From: Siphonodentalium dalli
Lineage: Eukaryota > Mollusca > Scaphopoda > Gadilida > Siphonodentaliidae
Direction of reading: 5' to 3'
Assembly: GCA_032622095.1 (NCBI GenBank)
Contig: CP136069.1
Span: forward strand, 80,684,958-80,748,957
Length of the DNA: 64,000 bases
Shown here: positions 46,260 through 58,132 of the stretch, one piece after another
How positions within the stretch are numbered: the stretch's first letter is position 1
Layout of the letters: the number at the start of each line of letters is the position of its first letter
The notes under the pieces: model-generated
Databases searched by the model: none
The model's input: the letters and a program-made list of their open reading frames with translations, nothing else
Told to the model about the DNA's origin: nothing
Translations under genes and position numbers: made by a program

Positions 46260-48769
46260 CTTAAAACCCACCCATTTAATTGTCATATGAGCAACTATCC
46301 ATTGTGTCTGGCCCACAGCTCTGCCTTGATTACCTGAGTGCACGCCCATAGTTCAGCACGGACAGTTTGTGTTGACCACACCGAAAAGCAACACATTTCA
46401 ATTATTATTTAATTCGAATTAGGACTCGCCAGTTGAGGTAAGTTTCTTCCGAAGTTTGTCGTTGCGCTATGGATTCGGACAGTGGTATGTGAGACATGTG
46501 AGCAATATATTTCTATCCAATTGTGTTTGTTTATTTTTTTTTCTTTCTTGATTTAAAGATGCCCCATCTTATTCGACGTCAAATAAGTTAACATTCCATA
46601 ATAATTTATCAGGCATTAAAACATGAAAGAAAAATAATGGTCGTTATACATATATGCATTACCAATACAGCGCCACAAGAAACATCCAAAATAATATGAT
46701 CTTCAATTTTCATTGTTGGTTGGTAATGAAGTAAAAACGCTCTTTATAAAATGTGATTTTTCGAATATTCTGACGCCAAACAACACGATACCTGGTAAAA
46801 CTGTCTCATTATTAAGAAGTCGAAAGCACACAAGAAGCTTGCATAAATGGGTTTACTGATTCTTTCTCATTGTTGTCTTGTGTAGAATACGCATGAATAG
46901 AAGTATTATAGTGTTCAATCGTATGGGGTATTTTGAATTTCCAATTATTATCAGAAAGAAACCTACATGAAGTACTTGCTTGAATTTTAAGTATCATCCT
47001 ATGGTTTATACACAGGGGCGTGGCTAGACGTGACTCAGAATAATATGACAATTTAATTTCGCACACCCACCCCTTCATGATGTTTCAAACTGACAGGAAC
47101 CAGTTATTGGACAATTCTTACATGACATGGGCCATCCCCGTTGTTAGCAATTTTCCATCGTATATGGATGATTTCCAAATATACACCCACCACGATGACC
47201 TTACATATACCTCTATGTATCACCCACAGAAGTTAACAAATGGTCAGTGCGCAAATTTATAAAATGTATTATCTTTTCTTCGAAACGGCATACGATCGCG
47301 TAAATAATGACTATATATCGTTCCAATATATAATTGATTAGTCATCAGCGACGTGGCTAGAGGGCTCCTGTGGTTTTCCGGCTACATTCTGCCACTTTTA
47401 ACCAGACCGAGCTCGCATTTGCTTCCCACCCCGTGGTTTTGGAATTTCCTAACTGAACCAATTATAAATTCCTAGCATCTATAAAAAAATCTAACTCCAT
47501 GAAAACTCAGGCCTCGATTTGTTTTGTTTTGTTTTTAATTCAGTTAATAATGGAATGTGGTATGCCAGCATTAAACATGAGGTTTTCGCAGTGAGTAAAT
47601 GTGCACACAATTTGTTTTTCAAACACCAAAACCTCGTTTTAATTGGATCGCAGATGTTCAACACGACACTTCCCGTGCATTTTGCATACTTAAGTGAACA
47701 GTACTGTAACATTGACAGTCATTTTATCGGCAAATATTGCTTGAATCTCGGTTCTGTTGACCATTTACCAAAGAGATTGTATCGATTGTGAAACGACTCG
47801 TGCTTCAAGAAAAGTTAAAAAAACAAAACAACGCGTGATCACGTTATCCATGTCTTATCAACAATAAACATAAGAACAAAACCAATCCATTGTTCAACAT
47901 TTTCTCTTAGTGATGATTTTACAGACCAATGCGAACGCCGTACGTACCTGTAATGTTCACCCTAAAATGTTTAAGTTTGGCACGCATGTTAGATCATGCC
48001 ATGAATATTTACTCTGCATGGCTATATACCCCCGAAGATATCATTTTCCATCTGTTCAAACCCTGGGAACCTTTTCTATTATCTCCTGATGGGGTTGAAG
48101 ATTGAACAAACCACGCAGGGATATATTTCTATGTTAATACTTGTTCCTTGAAAATAAATTCCCAGCTCGAGGTTTCAAGATTTGTGTAGCTTTGTGAGCC
48201 AACATCAATGAAATTCCAAGTGATGCATAGTAAAATCGATTAATTCAAGTCCCCCAAACCATGCAAACTCGAATTGGGTCCTTTTATACCTGCTATAAAA
48301 TACAATGTTATACGGAACAGGTATAACTGAGCATAATGTTAACTGCATTTTTTTATTCAATGTTATAAAACTTCCCTGTCAGAGCAAACGAAAGTTACCA
48401 TGTTTTGAACTATAGTGGAGTATGATCTCTTGGCGAAGCCAGAGTAGATATGCATGACATGATCTATACACATATTTTTTCTGTGTTTCACCATTGTATT
48501 AAAATGACCATGTGAGCACTTTCTCGTTCAATAAGTCACGTATAGTTAAAATCTGTGTTAAACGGTTTTGTGATTATTTGACCGAATTAGGGACGTATTT
48601 AGATGTTATCTATATGTGTTATAAGCCTGTTTGCGGACTTTTCCAAATAGTTAGTCCAAATATCTGTTGGTGTTTTGTATCAATGTTTGAAGAAATTTAA
48701 ATTTATTTTTTTTGGCAATATAAAATCGAAATCGCTAAATATTTGTGAGTTTTAGTTAGCTCAAACAAA
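46260..48769. other. Intronic stretch with nothing recognised
   Basis: Several short frames, none with a motif or matching neighbour; no clear repeat partner in this window. Confidence 0.35.
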
Positions 48770-48773
48770 TTAA

Positions 48774-49147
48774 AGGTACTCAATCCGATTAAGCACCCCT
48801 AATTTACTATTTCATTGACTTCAGGGGTAAACAATATTTGATTTGAGTCGAGGAACCCATCCATCAAAAGCTATTGGATGTGTACTAATAATTTTCACAG
48901 AAATACTTATTCAAACAGACTAAGCTGGATAACACTAAACTCAAATGTATTAATAACGCAATTTTTACTGAGACCATCCTTTTGCCGGCGTGTTTCTGGG
49001 CCAGCAACAATAAAATAACAAAACTTCAAAATACAATCTGATCACTATGAGCGTTGATAGGTAGGTTACTCGTCTCGAACCAATTATTTTTTATCCCCGA
49101 AGCCGAAGAAATAGTAATTTATGAGGGCCTGATCGGATTGAGTACCT
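48774..49147. mobile_element. TTAA-type MITE, copy 3 (best preserved ends)
   Basis: TTAA at 48770-48773 and 49148-49151 flank AGGTACTCAATCCGATTAAG ... GATCGGATTGAGTACCT. The terminal 16 bp are perfect inverted repeats and the arms match copies 1 and 2. TTAA targets are typical of piggyBac-like transposases. The interior (about 374 bp in all) has no gene. Confidence 0.85.
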
Positions 49148-49239
49148 TTAAGTGTTCCGATATTTAATGATCAACGAAAAATACCACGCTCTTGACTCAA
49201 CATACATGACGTTCCTCAGTCGACTTAATCCCTCGCGTA

Positions 49240-49320
49240 TTCGTAAAAAATAATGCCCACGGGCATTCTTAAAAAATAATGCCCACGGGCATTCTTAAAA
49301 AAGAATGACTGTTGGCGTTA
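49240..49320. repeat. Two tandem small hairpins and a decayed third
   Basis: AATGCCCACGGGCATT occurs twice, 27 bp apart, each with a 7-bp stem and 2-base loop, separated by CTTAAAAAAT. A diverged third unit (GAATGACTGTTGGCGTT) follows. Confidence 0.75.
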
Positions 49321-49329
49321 AAATAATGC

Positions 49330-50285
49330 TCATGCGATCAAAACGCTTGAGCGTTCTGCCAGATAAGAGCCGTGTGGGGACAAAGGGATAACACGCCGGT
49401 GGGTTTTAACCATGAGGAAATCACAGGAGAGCAGTGGGGAGCTCCCCTTAAAATAAGGCCAGGGGAGTGACGAGCAGCCCAAATTAAAACTATTGAGGCG
49501 AACAATTTCTTCAAATATTAAATATCTGAATGGGCTTGCCAATTCGTTAGCATCGATTGAAGACATGGTCAGAATTAAAACTACAACTAGTTTTTTGAAT
49601 AATGATAACCATTATGGTTATATTATGAGTTGTATTTAGGGAAACACAACTATAGGCCTTTGTATATGCATGAGCAAGATGACAACTTTGTACTAAAACC
49701 ATTTCTCAAACATATAATTTTATTAGACGCAGGAGGTCTCTACATAACTGGTATTTTGGTAGGGCTGTATATCTAATTATCTTGGGTATGAGGGGGTAGG
49801 TTCAGGGGCATATGCAATGGATTGGTGGTGTGCATGTTATATATTAGTCAAGAGTTTTCTCCATATTACCATCTAGGTGTTGACCAGAAGACAAATAGTT
49901 CATTCAATGAAGGGGTATATTTTGCCACGCCAGCAGTGATGAATGTTTGCTGCTTAAGTTAATGATATCTTACTTATATGTTTAATGATAGACATAAGAA
50001 TGATAACTTGTATATATTTTAGTCTTAAATTAGAAAGCATTGTAAAATGTATTAATACATGTTAATACAATAATCAGTGGAAATCTGCATTATCCATGTT
50101 GTTGACATTGTCCTCTGGTCCACACCTTGATGGTATGGAGGGAAAAAACTGGCTAGGTATATAGAATAATTGTAACTCATAAATTAGTGCAACTGACTTT
50201 TTGTTCAATTCAAACATTTTGAAACAAATAACATGAACAATTGAATTTGAACATTATAGTAATGTTTTGCAATGCAATATTAATT
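49330..50285. other. Intronic stretch with nothing recognised
   Basis: No gene, repeat partner or inverted structure noted. Confidence 0.35.
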
Positions 50286-50291
50286 AAATTT

Positions 50292-51345
50292 TCAGCTTGG
50301 CTTAACAAACCACAATTTTAGCACAGTTGAATATTTCAAAGAAAGCATAGGATTGCTGTTCCCTGTATCATATAGTGTTACTATTGTATCACCATCAGAA
50401 TCTGACTCTACCATCACTGACTCAGAATCACTGAAGTCGTCATCTGAACAGTTACTTAATACCTCAACGTCATCAAGCCAATCTGGCACATCGGGATTAC
50501 ATTTATCATCCAGTTTGGTTTTCTTTGCTTGGGGACCATTTTCCATCGAAGTACACATATACCTTCTCTTGGAAAGGTACTTGTCCACTGAGGTACGCAG
50601 TATGTCCGCTTTCTCCTGCTCAGTCCACACAGTCTGATTGTTACGTACAATTGTGTATGCCTGTAGGTTCCGGTAACCAAACGAAAGCCGCCTGTTGGAC
50701 AAAGTATGTGTTAAATAGCTGAATCCTCTTTTACCGTGGAATTTGAAGTGGAAATTGAGAGAGCAATCTCTGCAAGAATACACAAATTTGGAAATACTTG
50801 TCTTTTAAATTTAAAAATATGTAGCCAAACAACTTCACATGGATTTTCTGGAAGTTTAGGAAACTTTGTTTTGACCTCAATCTTAAAGTTGCTCCATTCC
50901 TTCTTTATTCTGGACGAGTCATAACCGCATCGACCTAACACGTCAGAAAAATGTTTTTCCATTGCAGCGATAGAGTCTAATCAATATTTTTTATCGCTAT
51001 TATCCCAGTTTTGTGGGTCAAAACATGTAAGTGCGACAAATATTTCTTCATTGAATGATGCAAATCTTGTAGTATACGATTTCAGGAGAACTGGAATGAC
51101 AGAATTTTTAATGGTAACTGTTGTGCTCCTTGCTTTATTGACATTTTTAACGTCAGCTTGTAATGTAATAAATTCTCTGTTATCGCGTTTTCGCCGACCA
51201 TGTCCAGTTAAAGCGACATGGCGGTTTGCGCTCCAAAATGCAAATAATATTATACGCTTTTGAAATTTTCCCGACATCGAACGAAATAGGTCGATAAATA
51301 TCTTATCAACCTTTCTACGAGCATTCCGTAACCCAAAAAGACGCA
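50292..51345 (-). pseudogene. hAT-like (ZNF862/KIAA1586-type) transposase C-terminal part, broken
   Basis: Three successive frames fit the C-terminal half of a hAT-type transposase-derived protein. 51345-50981 contains T-L-Q-A-D-V and R-F-A-S-F-N-E-E-I-F with F-D-P-Q-N-W. 50962-50711 has E-W-S-N-F-K and F-P-N-L-C-I-L-A-E-I-A-L-S-I-S-T-S-N, the hAT dimerisation core. 50783-50292 has L-S-N-R-R-L-S, W-T-E-Q-E-K-A-D-I-L and D-K-Y-L-S-K-R-R followed by an acidic Ser/Asp tail. Frame changes near 50970 and 50740 break it. The N-terminal BED finger and catalytic half are absent. Where it meets the retroposon-like block at 51357 the similarity stops. Family assignment is from memory of motif order. 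Confidence 0.6.
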
Positions 51346-51356
51346 TTGATCCCAAA

Positions 51357-51810
51357 CACACCGGAATACCATCACAGCCCGGTGTCATCCATCTTCACCA
51401 CCAGCAACAACAACAACAACAACAACTCTAACAGCGACCGCATCTCGGAGGTCGTTCGGGCCGCGTTAGAGGAGATGGCATCAGCAAACAAATACTTGGC
51501 AGAACAGGCAGAAAAACGTGAAAAAGAATCAACAGAAAGTCACCAAGCCATGGCCATCTCCTCCGAACCTGAACCAGCAACAACAACAACAACAACAACA
51601 GCAACTACATCAGACAACAAGGGAAAAAAGAAACCAAAGAAGACAAAAATAAGATCATTCTCATCCATTGTTCCATCATTTCATGATTATGTTGTACCAT
51701 GTCATGTATTTTAAATAAATTTAAAAGTGGGTTGTAGGGAAGGGGTTCCACCCCTTCCAAATCCTCCCGGGTTAAATCCCAAACCCCATATAATAAAAAA
51801 TAAATAGTGC
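51357..51810 (+). mobile_element. Retroposon-like block with coiled-coil ORF, copy 2
   Basis: The frame to 51714 repeats T-P-E-Y-H-H-S-P-V-S-S, an Asn run, a helical segment (V-V-R-A-A-L-E-E-M-A-S-A-N-K-Y), a Thr run from ACA repeats and a Lys-rich K-K-K-P-K-K-T-K end. The following GTGGGTTGTAGGGAAGGGGT and CCCGGGTTAAATCCCAAACC and an A-rich tail match copy 1 at 12345-12840. There is no ATG at the start. Function is unknown. Confidence 0.5.
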
Positions 51811-52168
51811 GCCTTTGTGTCTTTCCATAAGGCACTTGACCAGGCCAATAAGCTTCTCTTTTGTGTTATCGATCACACTTTCCCGCAGTGCTCCTTTGTG
51901 ATATATGAGGCTAATTAGATATATGTAACTGTATATGTTGTTCTGTTGTCGTCTAAGTGTGTCATTAGTTTTCGAAAAGCGTTTGCACGGTGGTTAATTG
52001 AAATTCACGTGAGTAGGAAAATTCAGCGTCTTGATGGGGATCCACATAATCACCCCATTGTAATATAAATCTGTTCATGGTATGTTGTAGAATTCGTACA
52101 TCAACGTTTACTGTTTGTTGTTAGAAAAACTCACCTAATGCGCATAAGATTGGGTTTGGGCTAACTAA

Positions 52169-52276
52169 ACACTTCTTCAAATATTTCCGTTATTTCGTCA
52201 AAATCACTTTTTCAAATATCTCCGTTATTTCGTCAAAAACACTTCTTCTCATACAAATCGCCGTTATTTAGTAAAG
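52169..52276. repeat. Three-copy minisatellite, ~35-bp unit
   Basis: CACTTCTTCAAATATTTCCG plus TTATTTCGTCAAAA is repeated with changes three times; the last copy is the most diverged. Confidence 0.8.
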
Positions 52277-52279
52277 GTA

Positions 52280-53328
52280 CATTCTTTATAGAGTTATTAC
52301 CCTTCAGATTAAATATGAAGCTAACATGCAGGATTATCTATATATGTCATGATTTAGTGGACAATCCCAAGCTCGCGTGCCACGCGTGGTCGGATTGACC
52401 ATTAATTAATGAAAATTTAGGTACGGATTGTCCATTTATAAATGGCCAATCCTTAAAGAATAGCCTGGAAAAACTCGCCTTGGAAGAAAGGCCGCCAGGG
52501 CCCTAGTGAGTGTTTGCTTCATTCGTGTTGATGCATTTCGGATCTGCTATGAAAGCAGTCAAGATTCAGAATTTAGTGAAGAAGCCCTTGGCGTGTGGAG
52601 TCTGCTATTTTGTGTATCAGTTCGTCACACTATAAATAGTTTCCACTTCCAATTTTTATCAGGGAGTATTATATTGATATATTGTGATATATTTTGATTA
52701 TTTCTGACCCTAAATGGCAAGTGGTGGAACTCAGCTCATGTATGTGCATAGGTGTTAGAATAAATCGAACATATATATATATATAGTCATTTCCTAAGTG
52801 CGCCATGGGGATTTCCATTTACTTTTAAATTATTTGAATTCATTAGAATATACATGTAGAATGATCTTGATAATTTTTGTGGCAATTTTTAATGTCATAA
52901 ATGTATTGATGCTATGCTAGAGCCTCGGGAAATCATAGACATGATCTCAATGTGCTCACCTCCTGCTATAAATACGCCATAGAGCATGACATGCAACATA
53001 TATGTTTCGCAAACTCACGCATGTAGATACTACTACGATTAGGGTATACTACATCAAATTACGGGTATATACGTCATCAAACAATGCACATATATTAACT
53101 GTAGTTGTGATGTCGTAACCGTCACAACGCGTTGTCCTTTATCTGGTAGATCGTGCCACGTGATAAACTTATTACACACGATCATCCATGTGTTCAATAA
53201 TCTTACTTGTGGTCCTCATTTTTTGGCCCTACACGAAATTTATGACAATGGATAGCTAAACACAGTCGTAACTATGTCTGTGAATTCACAAAACCTTTCT
53301 AATATCGAACATTGTACTGCCATTACAG
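52280..53328. other. Intronic stretch before exon 4
   Basis: No gene recognised. A weak inverted repeat (GGATTGACCATT / AATGGCCAATCC) lies at 52390-52455. Confidence 0.35.
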
Positions 53329-53445
53329 GGTCAAATCACAGGTTCAATCTGTCAGGATACATTTAGCACCACAACCGGCACTGACAAGCTTATACAATTC
53401 CTGGACCGTGTAGCTTGTGGCAATCTAGTGCTCATTATCACTCAT
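53329..53445 (+). CDS. Host gene exon 4 of those seen: central ILEI domain
   Basis: Acceptor CATTACAG|GGT and donor CAT|GTGAGT bound 39 open codons in phase 0 at both ends. The translation reads T-G-S-I-C-Q-D-T-F, then K-L-I-Q-F-L-D-R-V, then G-N-L-V-L-I-I-T-H. This aligns with the ILEI pattern T-G-x-x-x-x-x-x-F-D-T-(Y/F), a helix ending in F-L, and G-x-(I/L)-V-L. The Asp-Thr-Phe and the buried strand are diagnostic. It follows exon 3 directly in the domain, after a 16.4-kb intron. Confidence 0.88.
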
Positions 53446-55678
53446 GTGAGTATTGTCTTCACAAAGGAGGATTAATCTCAACTCCATTTTGAATGCTGAA
53501 TGTCAGTTTACATCGAATTGTCCGAAGTTTGATAATTACTTAGCCCCGATGACAAGTCGGAAATTTTCACGCTGAGCCGAAAAATCTTTTGGCCAATTTG
53601 TTAACCAATTCTGATTTTTTTGGTCATATTAATATTTTTTGCCAAATTAAATCCTCATTAGATATTTTGATTTTTTTTATTAAACATCAAATATTCTATA
53701 ATTATAACAGCATAGATCCCCTTAACCAAATTAAATAAATATATGTTGACACCATGCCAAAGCAACTTCAAATTTATTCACTCACCTCACTGTAAGGCAT
53801 ATCCATACCTCCAAATACTCTGTCTACTTTAATCCAACCATTGTTACTTGACACTATACGACTACCGGCATCTACCATTCAGTCTTATGGCAGACAATGG
53901 GTTCATTAATGTTAATCCTCATTACTGCTTTATTGAATTTGGTGGCCCACTGTTTGATAGTGCATGTACTGAGTGTCTTATGGTATCCATTAATTAAACT
54001 TTATCACATAATCAATTAGTTGACACAGTCAATGCCCAGTCAACGTGGACCATGCAAGTTGGTGGCCTTTGTCTGTGTCATGGCCACTATATTTAAATAT
54101 TGCAACTGACGTTACTTTCCTTCCTTTTGATTTGAGGAGAGCTGTATATCTATTTCGTGTATAATTAAGTTAAACTGTGAGATGGTCGCCACAACACCAT
54201 GGAACTATACACACATGGAGTCTGGGCAATATTTGGCACATCACGCCTTTGTGCTTGTCGTTTAATAATTGTGTTTCGTGCTAATGTGTAGAGAAGTTCA
54301 CCACATTGTAAGAATTGTTTTCTTATTCCGTTCTGTGTGTTGAGGAAATTATCTTCTCATGTGATAGGTACAGTTGGTTAATAAAAAGTATTCCACAAGC
54401 GATACCATGTTTTACTTTGTTTCAGAAAGTAGCTCGGCTTTAGGGTGAGAAATTTGACAAATTCCCATCGATGTTGTCGTTTGTTATTGTATATATCTGA
54501 ATAATAAGCTGCTAAATAATCCAATGTACAGATGTGTTGTGATTATGTCATATAATATCCCAGGTTTAAATACAGATAATCTGAATGAAAGTTGCCAATT
54601 GGTCTTCTTGGTCGCATTCCAATTTGCAAATCCCGAAATGGAGGCAGATAAGAAAGGCATTGTTCGGTACAATAGAATGATTAGAGCATTCCTTATCGCT
54701 GACCACTCCAATTTGGTTCCCCTAGGCCTCTTCGGGCACTGATTTGGAGTTGTCTGCTCCAAGCCATGCTCTATTTATAAAATATCAAATGTGAAAAATA
54801 GATTATTAATTAAATGGAAATTCTATGTTATTAAGTCCATATGTTCCTAACTGGTAGGCAAGATTCACCCCTCTATACTGTGGTATTCAATACTCGGGAG
54901 TAGGGTGACAAATTTCTATATGTCTCGGGATGTTTACTGTTAACAATTAACAGATACTCACTAAAAAGCAATCATTGCATCGCTAGAATGAGCTACATAT
55001 AGTCGAATCACATTTACTTGTTATACATATGGTGTATCCAGAACGACAAATACTTTGCAATTGTCAGACAATTGCGACACTTAAAACATGTAATGACAAT
55101 GTTCTAAGGTATACATATTGAACTGGGAATTAAATAACCCCATAAATATGCAATACTGAAATACAAGTACATGAATCAAATAAGTTATTAAACAATATAG
55201 AAATTATATGAATTGTCGCCCAGTAAAACATTAGCTTTCGTGTTAGATATGTTCCATCTATGAAGAAAATAAAAATTGACTGTAAACAACTGGCTGACTT
55301 ATGTCTCTCGGCAAGTCTACGCACTTACCGTACAATACATGCATATCGTGAGTATACAAGTTTTGTTCTAACCTTTATTTGCAGGATGTGACAACAATAT
55401 GGACAATTAGTAGATTTGATTCAGGCACACGTTATGTTTCATTAGTCAGTTACTGAGAGGTCTCCTTAGCCACGTGATCAACATATAGCTTTAGTATACA
55501 TGACACGTGCATACCAAATGTTAAAATATAAAAATGGTTAATGATATATGACCACACTGACTCATGTAGGTTATCGTAACTCTATGAGAAAAGTGGAAAT
55601 ATAATTAGATGTGTCTGTAATATGCATGGATAACATATTTGTGGGTATGTAAATGGTTATTTATAATGTAATTTCCAG
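53446..55678. other. Intron between exons 4 and 5
   Basis: 2.2 kb of AT-rich DNA; no mobile element or RNA gene recognised. Confidence 0.45.
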
Positions 55679-55852
55679 GACGAAGCATCGAGGAAACTTG
55701 GAACAGCATTCAAAGACTACATGATAAATAACTACCAATCTCAATTCATCAACGGAATTGCTTTCAGAGATAACTGGGCACTCGTTTCAATCAAAGGAGG
55801 CATGTATAATACAAATATAGTTAGTTTAAGCAGTATTTATTTCATGGAATAG
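55679..55852 (+). CDS. Host gene exon 5 of those seen: end of the ILEI domain
   Basis: Acceptor AATTTCCAG|GAC opens a phase-0 frame: D-E-A-S-R-K-L-G, then I-A-F-R-D-N-W-A-L-V-S-I-K-G-G. The D-E-A-S helix start and F-R-D-N-W-(V/A)-x-(V/C)-x-x-K-G are the strongest ILEI/FAM3 signatures in the window. Read through, the frame stops at 55850-55852 after 16 more residues, which would make this the last exon. Alternatively a weak donor AT|GTATAA at 55804 would end it after 125 bp and lead to further exons, none of which was recognised. The 3' end is therefore uncertain. Confidence 0.85.
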   Translation, partial: DEASRKLGTAFKDYMINNYQSQFINGIAFRDNWALVSIKGGMYNTNIVSLSSIYFME

Positions 55853-56883
55853 TACAACAATATTCTAAGTATAGAACTGTACCGTTATGTCATGGACCAG
55901 GTTCGACTTTGAGATGTAGGCGTATGTTAGTCGTTTCCGGTAATTAATTTATATCCACATACTTTAGCGAGAGGGCAGTGGATGCATATGGTCTGCTTTA
56001 TCTGTCATACGATATACCATTTGACAGATGACTGTCATTTCATGTACATGTAACCGTTTATTGGCTTCATGAGGTTGGATGGGTCAATGTACGTCGTGTA
56101 ATGGCATTGTATAATTTTGTGTTGAAAATAATGTAGAAACATGTCGCCAATATAGAGCGAATAACACTGTACCTCTTCCCGGAATGTTATGTATTGATTC
56201 AAAGAAGCAGAATCATAACATTGAGTCGGAAAGAAAATTTCCACAATTTTGAAAATTACATGGGATTTGCTGACACGTATTCTGATACGTGCACAAAACA
56301 CGTCCATAAACGCATGCTTATTGTAGATATTGCTGATTATTTTGGTTTCCAGATGATAACATTAGCATTCGTAATCTGATTGTTTGAAATTTAGTATGTG
56401 GATTAACCACATGAAGATTAAGGGCACGTGTGAATTTCAGTTTGGCCCACCCATTTGTTCGAGAGTTATGGTCCTTGTCGACTTCAATTTTTTAGATTAT
56501 TTTGGTTTCCGGAGGATAATTTTCCTTTTAGTTATCTGATTGTTTTTAAATTCAACAGAATCTATTGATATTAGGTATGTCGTTCAAATTTCAGAAAACA
56601 ACGGCCAAGTTTGACTTTGGTCATGGTCCGATGAATTTTGACAAAAAAAACTATCCTTACTAAAAAAAAAGCTATCTTTTCGGGGGACACGTGGTCGGTG
56701 ACACCCTATTATGGATTGGGACTATGTTTGCGCATTTTCCCTCAATTAGGTTTATCTTTGTTTGGGGAAATGATCGCAAATAACAGAAAGGTGTTGCTGA
56801 GACTGGACAATCCGTCGAAAATGTTGCTTTGCCAAAATACTGGGAGCATATTAAGCTGTGTTGTCACGAGTCATTGAAGACAG
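55853..56883. other. Stretch between the host exon and the Polinton-derived region
   Basis: No gene recognised. GATTATTTTGGTTTCCAGATGATAA near 56335 recurs as GATTATTTTGGTTTCCGGAGGATAA near 56494, a small local duplication. Confidence 0.45.
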
Positions 56884-57052
56884 CACATAATAGGTTGTCG
56901 GCGTATATGGAGTCATTTCTCATACAGTATTTATATGGATACTAAACAATGTCAATTCAGAACACCGCAAATGGCTGAACAGTTTATTTGTGAACAAATC
57001 GCGAAAATAGATAAACCCGCGGAAATGGACCAGACAAATTCTATCGGCTGTT
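56884..57052. repeat. Segment A, copy 1 of Polinton-region duplication
   Basis: 169 bp from CACATAATAGGTTGTCGGCG to ...CTATCGGCTGTTT, nearly identical to 57964-58132. Its + strand frame includes M-A-E-Q-F-I-C-E-Q-I-A-K-I-D-K, not recognised. Confidence 0.9.
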
Positions 57053-57966
57053 TATATCCAATGATCAATTAACATTTAGACATCAATCGGGAAGATATTC
57101 CATCCTCATAACAATAATAGTGAACTGATCATACAATTTCTAACTGTTGATCGTTCTGCAAGGCGGAGTAATAACATCAATGACATACATGGTCAATTAT
57201 AATAGTTTTATTAAGGCTTATATAATAACATTTATACATACAATAATGATAAATGACAAATTAAATGAAGAGATGTCCATCACACACATATTACAAATAA
57301 CTAAACATGTAATATAAGTCTATAAATAAAACATGTGTGCAATATTATATTTATACCTATAGAACATTGGTCCATATACCATGGTTACCATTTCACTAGC
57401 GTTAATTCAACATAACTATATATACCCCATGTACTCTACTATGGTGAGACTCTTTGTAATTCTAGTCTTCATATTTGTCGGTGATACCATTTCTCTTTCC
57501 GTCTAAGTAACACATTCTGGGTAGCAAAACCAAAATGATCACTTTTGGACAAAAACCCACCAGCATACCAGTATTTGTTTATATATAGAACAATTTAAGG
57601 TTAAGAATTATATTATCAGTAGTATCCCAGCATTAGGCTAAACTAATTTGTGGGTGACATATGTACAACTTATAAACCTATGTCTGAATTTTTAATAATT
57701 ATATCTTATAAACCAATATATAAGCATATTAGTAAATATAAACATGCAGTACTAGAGTCAATTGCATACTTGTCACTTTAGTATTAAGTTAATATATCAC
57801 AATAATGACCATGTGGCAGTGTTATATATTCATCTTTAAGTACACCCTTGTTGAAAACCAATTTGTAGTCTTTCTCCTGTATCGTCAATATCTTATATGA
57901 ATCATGATCCCTGATAATTTTGAAGTTATCCACAACTGTCATCTTATCTTTTCTAATGCCTGTCAC
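57053..57966 (-). repeat. Segment B, copy 1, carrying a duplicated polB C-terminus
   Basis: About 914 bp nearly identical to 59366-60283. On the - strand, 57996-57784 repeats the last ~58 codons of the Polinton polymerase (I-R-K-D-K-M-T-V-V-D-N-F-K-I and Y-K-L-V-F-N-K-G-V-L). It cannot make a polymerase because everything upstream of those codons is replaced by segment A. Confidence 0.9.
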
Positions 57967-58132
57967 ATAATATGTTGTCGGCGTATATGGAGTCATTTCT
58001 CATACAGTATTTATATGGATACTAAACAATGTCAATTCAGAACACCGCAAATGGCTGAACAGTTTATTTGTGAACAAATCGCGAAAATAGATAAACCCGC
58101 GGAAATGGACCAGACAAATTCTATCGGCTGTT
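57964..58132. repeat. Segment A, copy 2
   Basis: Second copy of 56884-57052, offset 1080 bp. It joins segment B copy 1 through the shared bases CAC, a microhomology junction. Confidence 0.9.

Noticed and set aside
47519-47791. 90-codon + frame with Cys/His residues
   Set aside because: Spacing does not fit a zinc finger and the antisense frame is of similar length.
49240-49320. Possible CRISPR-like array
   Set aside because: Only two exact units, no distinct spacers, and the surrounding genome is plainly eukaryotic.
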